Source of the DNA: Mycobacterium parascrofulaceum ATCC BAA-614
GTDB lineage: Bacteria > Actinomycetota > Actinomycetes > Mycobacteriales > Mycobacteriaceae
DNA length: 64,000 bases
Assembly: GCF_000164135.1 (NCBI RefSeq)
Contig: NZ_GG770558.1
Location: 121,271-185,270, forward strand
Direction of reading: 5' to 3'
Shown here: in pieces, positions 58,278-64,000 of the stretch
Layout of the letters: each line of letters opens with the position of its first letter
Numbering within the stretch: position 1 is the stretch's first letter
Position numbers and translations under genes: made by a program
Notes under the pieces: generated by a model
Database searches by the model: none
Told to the model about the DNA's origin: nothing
What the model saw: the letters and a program-made list of their open reading frames with translations, nothing else

Positions 58278-58979
58278 CTATAGCCGGCGCGTCAGGGCCT
58301 CGGCCGCGGATAGGAGATCGGCCGCCCAGCGCGCCGCCGGGCGCCGGCCGATGCGGTCGACGGGTCCCGACACCGAGATCGCGGCGACGACGGCGCCGCG
58401 GCCGTCGCGCACCGGGACCGACACACTCGCAACCCCGGGCTCCCGCTCGGCCACGCTTTGGGCCCAGCCGCGCCGCCGCACCTCGGCCAGCGTGCGCTCG
58501 GTGAACTTCGCCGCAGGCAGCACCGCCTTCTGCGTCGCCGCGTCGCTGTGGGCGAGCAGCACCTTGGCGCCCGATCCCGCCGTCATCGGCAGTCGCGCCC
58601 CGACCGGGACCGTATCGCGAAGGCCCGCAGCGGGTTCCAGGGCCGCCACGCAGACCCGCGTGGTGCCCTCGCGGCGGTACAGCTGCACGCTCTCACCGGT
58701 GGTCTCGCGCAACAGGGGAAGCACCCCCGCGCTGGCTGCCAGCAGCGGATCGTTGACGTGCGCGGCGAGCTCGGTGACCGCTGGGCCGAGCCCCCAGCGC
58801 CCTTCGCCGTCGCGGGCCAGCAGGCGATGCACTTCCAGCGCGGCGGCCAACCGGTACGCGGTGGCCCGGGGCAACCCGGTCCGCTGGCACAGTTCGGCCA
58901 GTCCACACGGGAATTGGGCGGTCGTGTGCAGGATGTCCACGGCTTTGTCGAGCACGCCGATGCCGCTATGCTGTCTCAC
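58278..58979 (-). CDS. IclR-family regulator facing leuCD, Rv2989 orthologue
   Basis: 233 aa. N-terminal winged helix (SGIGVLDKAVDILHTT, then CGLAELCQRTGLPRATAYRLA) and a C-terminal IclR effector domain (RLPMTAGSGAKVLLAH, ASVSVPVRDGRGAVVAAISVSGP). Orthologues LtbR of Corynebacterium and NdgR of Streptomyces bind the leuCD promoter and control leucine genes; the divergent position 86 nt from leuC supports the same role. GTG start at 58979. Length equals the family. Confidence 0.88.
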   Translation of the reverse strand: MRQHSGIGVLDKAVDILHTTAQFPCGLAELCQRTGLPRATAYRLAAALEVHRLLARDGEGRWGLGPAVTELAAHVNDPLLAASAGVLPLLRETTGESVQLYRREGTTRVCVAALEPAAGLRDTVPVGARLPMTAGSGAKVLLAHSDAATQKAVLPAAKFTERTLAEVRRRGWAQSVAEREPGVASVSVPVRDGRGAVVAAISVSGPVDRIGRRPAARWAADLLSAAEALTRRL

Positions 58980-59065
58980 AAGGAGATACTAGCGTCTCGC
59001 ATCCTGAGATCACAGCCCATGATCGATCGGCGAGCCGCGGATGAGCGAATCGAGGCGAATTTCAG
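58980..59065. promoter_or_regulatory. IclR-leuC divergent control region with imperfect GAGA/TCTC repeats
   Basis: The 86-nt gap contains GAGAT (58983-58987) followed by TCTC and then GAGATC, forming overlapping inverted repeats (GAGA-N8-TCTC and TCTC-N7-GAGA) in about 30 bp. Such a block is a plausible IclR (LtbR-like) site controlling leuCD, but the match to a known consensus is not checked. Confidence 0.35.
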
Positions 59066-60496
59066 ATGGGATCCGGCAAGCCGCGCACCCTGGCCGAAAA
59101 GGTCTGGGACGACCACGTTGTGGTGTCCGGGGCGGATGACCCCGAGCAAGCAGGGGCACCCGACCTGATCTACATCGATCTCCACCTGGTGCACGAGGTC
59201 ACCAGCCCCCAGGCCTTCGACGGGCTGCGGCTGGCCGGCCGGCCGGTGCGACGGCCCGACCTGACGCTGGCCACCGAGGATCACAACGTGCCGACCGTCG
59301 ACATCGACAAGCCGATCGCGGACCCGGTGTCGCGCACCCAGGTCGAGACGTTGCGCCGCAACTGCGCCGAATTCGGGATTCGCCTCTACCCGATGGGCAA
59401 TATCGAGCAGGGCATCGTGCATGTCGTCGGGCCGCAATTGGGCTTGACCCAACCGGGAATGACGATCGTCTGTGGTGATAGTCACACGTCGACGCACGGC
59501 GCGTTCGGCGCGCTGGCGATGGGCATCGGCACCTCGGAGGTCGAGCACGTGCTGGCCACCCAGACGTTGCCGCTGCGGCCGTTCAAGACGATGGCCGTCA
59601 ACGTCGATGGTGACTTGCCCGCAGGCGTGACGGCCAAGGACATCATCCTGGCGTTGATCGCCAAGATCGGCACCGGCGGCGGGCAGGGGCACGTCATCGA
59701 ATACCGCGGCAGCGCCATCGAATCGCTGTCGATGGAAGGCCGGATGACGATCTGCAACATGAGCATCGAGGCCGGCGCCCGGGCGGGCATGGTGGCTCCG
59801 GACGCCACCACCTTCGACTTCCTGCGCGACAAGCCGCACGCGCCGCAGGGGGCGCAGTGGGACGCGGCCATGCGCTACTGGCAGGAGCTGCACACCGACC
59901 CCGGCGCCGTCTTCGACACCGAGGTCCACCTCGACGCAACGTCGTTGAGCCCGTTCGTGACGTGGGGCACAAATCCCGGCCAGGGGGTGCCGCTGGCCGC
60001 GGCCGTGCCCGACCCGGAGCTGATGACCGGCGACGACGAGCGACAGGCCGCGGAGAAAGCGTTGGCATACATGGACCTTCGCCCCGGAACTCCGATGCGC
60101 GACATCGCGGTGGACGCCGTGTTCGTCGGCTCTTGTACCAACGGTCGTATCGAGGACCTGCGCGTGGTCGCCGACGTGCTGCGCGGGCGCAAGCTGGCCC
60201 CGGGCGTGCGGATGCTCGTGGTGCCGGGGTCCATGCGGGTCCGCGCTCAGGCCGAAGCCGAAGGGCTGGGTGAGGTTTTCACCGCCGCGGGCGCCGAATG
60301 GCGCCAGGCGGGCTGCTCGATGTGCCTGGGGATGAATCCGGATCAGCTGGCGCCGGGGGAGCGGTGCGCGGCGACGTCCAACCGCAACTTCGAAGGGCGC
60401 CAGGGGAAAGGCGGCCGCACGCATTTGGTGTCCCCGGCCGTTGCCGCCGCGACGGCGGTGCGCGGCACATTGTCCGCGCCGGCCGATTTGAACTGA
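59066..60496 (+). CDS. leuC: 3-isopropylmalate dehydratase large subunit
   Basis: 476 aa aconitase-family protein. Fe-S ligands are in [12 protein letters not shown] region, [13 protein letters not shown] (Cys) and [12 protein letters not shown] (two Cys), giving the three-Cys [4Fe-4S] site; [17 protein letters not shown] is the substrate-binding end. With LeuD it isomerises 2- to 3-isopropylmalate. ATG at 59066. leuD follows after 25 nt. Confidence 0.95.
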   Translation: MGSGKPRTLAEKVWDDHVVVSGADDPEQAGAPDLIYIDLHLVHEVTSPQAFDGLRLAGRPVRRPDLTLATEDHNVPTVDIDKPIADPVSRTQVETLRRNCAEFGIRLYPMGNIEQGIVHVVGPQLGLTQPGMTIVCGDSHTSTHGAFGALAMGIGTSEVEHVLATQTLPLRPFKTMAVNVDGDLPAGVTAKDIILALIAKIGTGGGQGHVIEYRGSAIESLSMEGRMTICNMSIEAGARAGMVAPDATTFDFLRDKPHAPQGAQWDAAMRYWQELHTDPGAVFDTEVHLDATSLSPFVTWGTNPGQGVPLAAAVPDPELMTGDDERQAAEKALAYMDLRPGTPMRDIAVDAVFVGSCTNGRIEDLRVVADVLRGRKLAPGVRMLVVPGSMRVRAQAEAEGLGEVFTAAGAEWRQAGCSMCLGMNPDQLAPGERCAATSNRNFEGRQGKGGRTHLVSPAVAAATAVRGTLSAPADLN

Positions 60497-60521
60497 TCCA
60501 TTCGAGAAGATAGGGACGAGC

Positions 60522-61118
60522 ATGGAAGCTTTTCACACGCACACCGGTATCGGTGTCCCGTTGCGGCGGTCCAATGTCGACACCGATCAGATCATTCCGG
60601 CGGTGTATTTGAAGCGGGTCACCCGAACCGGTTTCGAGGACGGGTTGTTCGCCAGCTGGCGCTCGGATCCCTCATTCATCCTCAACCTCAGCCCCTTTGA
60701 CAGGGGTTCGGTCCTGGTCGCCGGGCCCGATTTCGGCACCGGCTCGTCACGCGAGCACGCGGTGTGGGCGCTCATGGACTACGGGTTCCGGGTGGTCATC
60801 TCGTCTCGATTCGGTGACATCTTCCGGGGCAACGCCGGCAAGGCGGGGCTGTTGGCGGCCGAAGTTTCCCAAGACGGCGTGGAACTGCTCTGGAAGCTCA
60901 TCGAGCAGAGCCCGGGGCTGGAAATCACTGTCAATCTTCAAGATCGAAATATCACCGCCGGAACGGCGGTGTTGCCGTTCAAGATTGACGACCACACCGC
61001 CTGGCGGCTCCTCGAGGGACTCGACGATATAGCCCTTACGCTGCGGAAACTCGACAAAATCGAGTCGTACGAGGCCCGTTATCCGCAGTGGAAACCGCGC
61101 ACTGTGCCTACCTCCTGA
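60522..61118 (+). CDS. leuD: 3-isopropylmalate dehydratase small subunit
   Basis: 198 aa, same as Rv2987c. The swivel domain contains [19 protein letters not shown] and the [19 protein letters not shown] motif around the mobile catalytic loop. Forms the active heterodimer with LeuC. ATG at 60522 with an AAGATAGGGA stretch upstream. Genes leuC-leuD are one transcript facing the IclR regulator. Confidence 0.95.
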   Translation: MEAFHTHTGIGVPLRRSNVDTDQIIPAVYLKRVTRTGFEDGLFASWRSDPSFILNLSPFDRGSVLVAGPDFGTGSSREHAVWALMDYGFRVVISSRFGDIFRGNAGKAGLLAAEVSQDGVELLWKLIEQSPGLEITVNLQDRNITAGTAVLPFKIDDHTAWRLLEGLDDIALTLRKLDKIESYEARYPQWKPRTVPTS

Positions 61119-61330
61119 ACGGTCGGGAACGGCCGGAATTTCCTCTCGCTCACCTAACTAACTGAGCCGATTTTCAAGTCCCGCCACGGGTCAAGGGCGG
61201 CAACCGGATTGCCAATCCGCCGATTGCCCGGCCCTGAAATTGCGCGTGGCTCTTGGAAATTTGCTGGGTGAGGGTTTACCGTGTGCACTAGTCGGTTCAA
61301 ATCGAGGACCACTAGCGTCGGAGGGATTGG

Positions 61331-61966
61331 ATGAATAAGGCAGAGCTCATTGATGTGCTCACACAGAAATTGAACACCGACCGTCGGCAGGCGACCGCCG
61401 CCGTCGAGAACGTTGTCGACACGATCGTGCGTGCGGTGCACAAGGGCGACAGCGTCACCATCACTGGGTTCGGTGTGTTCGAGCAGCGGCGCCGCGCGGC
61501 CCGGGTGGCCCGCAACCCGCGGACCGGCGAGACGGTGAAGGTGAAGCCGACCTCCGTCCCGGCGTTCCGTCCCGGTGCTCAATTCAAAGCGGTTGTCTCT
61601 GGCGCACAGCGTCTCCCGTCGGAAGGACCTGCAGTGAAGCGTGGTGTAGTGGCAAGCGGCGCGGCCAAGAAGACCGCAGCCAAGAAGGCTCCCGCCAAGA
61701 AGGCCGCGGCGAAGAAGACCGCAGCCAAGAAGGCTCCGGCCAAGAAGGCGGCGACCAAGGCTCCGGCCAAGAAGGCCGCGACCAAGGCTCCGGCCAAGAA
61801 GGCCGCGACCAAGGCTCCGGTGAAGAAGGCCGCGACCAAGGCTCCGGTGAAGAAGGCCGCGGCGAAGAAGGCCGCGACCAAGGCTCCGGTGAAGAAGGCC
61901 GCGGCAAAGAGGCCGGCCAGCAAGGCGCCCGCCAAGAAGGCCACCGCGCGTCGCGGTCGCCGCTAA
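61331..61966 (+). CDS. hupB: Nucleoid protein HupB with lysine-rich C-terminal tail
   Basis: 211 aa. Residues 1-90 form a standard HU fold ([20 protein letters not shown], and the DNA-binding arm [19 protein letters not shown]). Residues 100-211 are a mycobacterial histone-H1-like tail of PAKK, AAKK and KAPAKKAAT repeats ending ARRGRR. HupB binds and compacts DNA and is linked to iron and isoniazid responses. GGAGGG six nt before the ATG is a strong ribosome site. It follows leuD by 212 nt on the same strand and ends in a 19-bp hairpin. Confidence 0.95.
   Translation: MNKAELIDVLTQKLNTDRRQATAAVENVVDTIVRAVHKGDSVTITGFGVFEQRRRAARVARNPRTGETVKVKPTSVPAFRPGAQFKAVVSGAQRLPSEGPAVKRGVVASGAAKKTAAKKAPAKKAAAKKTAAKKAPAKKAATKAPAKKAATKAPAKKAATKAPVKKAATKAPVKKAAAKKAATKAPVKKAAAKRPASKAPAKKATARRGRR
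61730..61837 (+). repeat. hupB: 27-bp tandem repeat within hupB
   Basis: Four consecutive units encoding KAP(A/V)KKAAT, residues 134-169, followed by degenerate copies to about 61900. hupB tail length is known to differ between mycobacterial species by 27-bp steps. Confidence 0.8.
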
Positions 61967-61985
61967 GGCAGCAGCCGAGTTCTGA

Positions 61986-62034
61986 ACGCGAATACCCTTC
62001 GGGTCGCAGCGATGCACCCGAAGGGTATTCGCGT
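61986..62034. terminator. 19-bp perfect-stem bidirectional terminator between hupB and mutT1
   Basis: Arms ACGCGAATACCCTTCGGGT (61986-62004) and ACCCGAAGGGTATTCGCGT (62016-62034), perfect reverse complements with an 11-nt loop. It starts 20 nt after the hupB stop and ends one base before the mutT1 stop. Confidence 0.8.
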
Positions 62035-62035
62035 G

Positions 62036-62965
62036 TTAAGCCCGCACGTTGGCGGCCAGCGAGCCACCGATGTGATCGGCCGCCACCAGTCGGCCGGCTG
62101 AGAGCGAGAGCACCCAGGTGCTGCCCTTGTGGTTACGCGACTTGTCGGGGCGCACCCCGTCGCGTTCACACCACCACTCGATCAGGTCGGGGATCACCTT
62201 GCCCTGTGAGCAAATGACCGGTGCGCCTTGCCGCTCGGCGATTTCCAGCATCCGCTGCCGGGCGCGCTTGGGGCTCTTGGCGTAGGACTCCTCGGTGAGG
62301 GCGGGCTCGTTGTGCACGGTCACGCCCAATTCCTCGGCCAGCGGTTCCACCGTCTGGTGGCAGCGCAGGCGGTCGGCCGCGTGCACCTCGGTGGCGCCGA
62401 AGGCCAGCAGTTGCGGCACCAGTGCCTCGGCCTGCGCGCGGCCCCGCTTGTCCAGCGGTCGCTGGGTGTCGTCGCCCTTGAAGCGCGATTTCCGGCCCGC
62501 GGTGCCGTGCCGGACCACCAACACGGTATGCGTATCGGCTGGGTGTTTTGTGAAGTGGCGCAACATTTTCCGGTCGTGCGCATAACTGAGCTTCTTCAGC
62601 GCGTCGACCATCGGCAGCCAGACCAGTTCGTCGACCTCGTTGCCGGGTGTGAAGTCCCCGCCGGTGCTGCGCGCCGCCCAGTAGTAGACCTTCTTGACCC
62701 CGGCCTCGATCGGGTAGCTCACCATGTCGAGCCGCCTGCCGAGGATGGCCTGGTGACCCGTCTCCTCGCGCACTTCCCGGACCGCGGCGACGGGCGCCGT
62801 CTCGCCGGGGTCCACTTTCCCCTTGGGCAGCGACCAGTCGTCGTAGCGTGGCCGGTGGATCACCGCGACCTCCAGGCCGGGGTTGGACGAATCGGTCGGT
62901 CGCCACAACACCGCGCCGGCGGCATACACGATCCGGCTTCCCGAACGCGAGCTCTTGGTCGGCAA
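62036..62965 (-). CDS. mutT1: MutT1 Nudix hydrolase with C-terminal histidine phosphatase domain
   Basis: 309 aa, two domains. The Nudix box is [20 protein letters not shown] (residues about 53-72); the C-terminal phosphoglycerate-mutase-like domain has the catalytic [11 protein letters not shown]. The fusion is characteristic of mycobacterial MutT1, which sanitises 8-oxo-(d)GTP and hydrolyses diadenosine polyphosphates. TTG start at 62965 is supported by AGGAG 8 nt upstream and no better start is visible. 85 nt downstream of ppk on the same strand. Confidence 0.92.
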   Translation of the reverse strand: MPTKSSRSGSRIVYAAGAVLWRPTDSSNPGLEVAVIHRPRYDDWSLPKGKVDPGETAPVAAVREVREETGHQAILGRRLDMVSYPIEAGVKKVYYWAARSTGGDFTPGNEVDELVWLPMVDALKKLSYAHDRKMLRHFTKHPADTHTVLVVRHGTAGRKSRFKGDDTQRPLDKRGRAQAEALVPQLLAFGATEVHAADRLRCHQTVEPLAEELGVTVHNEPALTEESYAKSPKRARQRMLEIAERQGAPVICSQGKVIPDLIEWWCERDGVRPDKSRNHKGSTWVLSLSAGRLVAADHIGGSLAANVRA

Positions 62966-63050
62966 ATCAACTCCTGCAGGTCAATTCGGTTGAGGGCCGC
63001 GCGCAGTGGGCGGTACGGCCGGAAACAACCGTAAATCACCACGCAGCGGG

Positions 63051-64000
63051 TTACGGACTGCGGTGCCGCTCCATCAACGACACTTGATGATCGCGCACGC
63101 TGTGGCCGTCCTGCGGCGACGCGATCCACTGACCGTCGGGCCCGAGTTCCCAGCACCGTGTCGACGGGTCGAGCGCGGACTCGAACAAGTCGTCCAGATA
63201 GGAGGTCAGCCTCGGGTCCTTCACCTGGACCAGCGCCTCGACGCGCCGGTCGAGGTTGCGGTGCATCATGTCCGCGCTGCCGATCCAGAACTCGTTGATG
63301 CGATTGAAATGCATGATGCGGGAATGCTCCAGGAAGCGGCCGAGGATGGAACGGACCGCGATGTTCTCCGAGAATCCCTCCGCGCCGGGACGCAGCGCGC
63401 AGATCCCGCGCACCACCACCTCCACCCGCACGTCCGCCATCGACGCGCGGTAGAGCGCGTCGATGACCTGTTCGTCGACGAGGGCGTTCATCTTGAGGCG
63501 GATCCGGCCGCCACCGTGTTCGCGGTGGGCGGCGATCTCGCGCTCGACGCGTTCGATGATGCCGGTGCGAATTCCGTGCGGGGCGACCAGAAGGTTGCGG
63601 TAGGCGACCTTGCGCGAGTAGCCGGTGAGCGAGTTGAACAGGTCGGTCAGGTCGGCCCCGATCTCCGGAGACGCCGTCAGCAGGCCGACGTCCTCGTAGA
63701 GTCGCGCCGTCTTGCCGTTGTAGTTGCCGGTTCCGATGTGGCAGTAGCGCCGGATCGCCGAGCCCTCGCGCCGGACCACCAGGCAGGTCTTGCAGTGCGT
63801 CTTGAGCCCGACGTACCCGTAGACGACGTGCACGCCCGCCTGTTCCAGCTCGCGCGCCCAGCGGATGTTGGCCTGCTCGTCGAAGCGCGCCTTGATCTCC
63901 ACCAGCGCCACCACCTGCTTGCCGGCCTCGGCGGCGTTGATGAGCGCCCGCACGATCGGCGAGTCTCCGGATGTGCGGTAGAGCGTCTGCTTGATCGCCA
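63051..64000 (-). CDS. ppk: Polyphosphate kinase, 3' part (5' end outside window)
   Basis: The last 300 or so residues of PPK1. The frame runs off the window edge, reading [16 protein letters not shown] before [16 protein letters not shown]. Both conserved His regions are here: [19 protein letters not shown] (the autophosphorylated His site) and [12 protein letters not shown]. Domain C1-C2 of the PLD-like fold is complete. PPK makes polyphosphate from ATP reversibly and affects stress response and persistence. mutT1 follows it on the same strand, as in M. tuberculosis (ppk Rv2984, mutT1 Rv2985). Confidence 0.94.
   Translation of the reverse strand, partial: AIKQTLYRTSGDSPIVRALINAAEAGKQVVALVEIKARFDEQANIRWARELEQAGVHVVYGYVGLKTHCKTCLVVRREGSAIRRYCHIGTGNYNGKTARLYEDVGLLTASPEIGADLTDLFNSLTGYSRKVAYRNLLVAPHGIRTGIIERVEREIAAHREHGGGRIRLKMNALVDEQVIDALYRASMADVRVEVVVRGICALRPGAEGFSENIAVRSILGRFLEHSRIMHFNRINEFWIGSADMMHRNLDRRVEALVQVKDPRLTSYLDDLFESALDPSTRCWELGPDGQWIASPQDGHSVRDHQVSLMERHRSP

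Noticed and set aside
61119..61330. hupB promoter elements
   Set aside because: Several possible -10/-35 pairs are visible but none clearly better than the rest; only the GGAGGG ribosome site is convincing.

Overview
The window is high-GC chromosomal DNA from a slow-growing Mycobacterium, most likely of the M. avium complex. The gene order ppk-mutT1-hupB-leuDC-IclR-gltX-leuB-serA-ilvCNB-cfp6-doxX-lppZ-gatB-pfkA-gatAC-ACT-ligA-lpqA-mnmA-iscS-etfAB and the methylglucose lipopolysaccharide genes matches the M. tuberculosis Rv2984-Rv3032 segment as I remember it, run here in the opposite sense. GTG starts and 4-nt stop/start overlaps are common. Species assignment is inference; no rRNA is present.

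Layout. 1-11 kb: a minus-strand carotenoid operon (crtE-crtI-crtB-crtYc-crtYd-methyltransferase-crtU-Rieske protein-DUF2784), whose enzyme set predicts an aromatic carotenoid such as isorenieratene (leprotene). A MarR regulator is transcribed divergently, and two matching 29-bp palindromes lie between it and crtE. 11-16 kb: a secreted protease-like protein lacking catalytic residues, a catalase-fold protein, two SDR/epimerase proteins and an exported hydrolase. 16-20 kb: methylglucose lipopolysaccharide genes (orthologues of Rv3032, Rv3031, Rv3030). 20-22 kb: etfBA. 22-26.4 kb: a DevS-like GAF histidine kinase with a conserved haem histidine, and a GNAT/PlsC acyltransferase pair. 26.4-32.6 kb: iscS-mnmA (tRNA thiolation), lpqA, a MetE-core protein and ligA. 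32.6-37 kb: a decaying TetR-MmpS-MmpL locus (nonsense codon in tetR; internal deletion and frameshift in mmpL) and a GT4 glycosyltransferase. 37-44 kb: ACT protein, gatC-gatA-pfkA, a ParA/MinD-like ATPase, a 55-bp tandem repeat array, gatB. 44-46.6 kb: lppZ, doxX, cfp6. 46.6-53.7 kb: ilvB-ilvN-ilvC preceded by a leader-peptide attenuator, then wrbA, serA and leuB. 53.6-61.1 kb: MFS transporter, FAH-family enzyme, gltX, tRNA-Gln(CTG), tRNA-Glu(CTC), an F420/FMN-type oxidoreductase, IclR regulator, leuC-leuD. 61-64 kb: hupB, mutT1 and the 3' part of ppk.

How the genes work together. Branched-chain amino acid synthesis (ilvBNC, leuB, leuCD) is nearly complete here, with an attenuator on ilvB and an IclR regulator facing leuC. 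The indirect Gln-tRNA route is represented by gltX, tRNA-Gln, tRNA-Glu and gatCAB. The most unusual observations are the paired crt operators, the damaged efflux-type tetR-mmpS-mmpL locus with its 23-bp palindrome, the tandem repeats abutting the gatB promoter, and a short dispersed repeat inserted in frame in iscS. All motifs, palindromes and lengths were read by eye; no database search was run.
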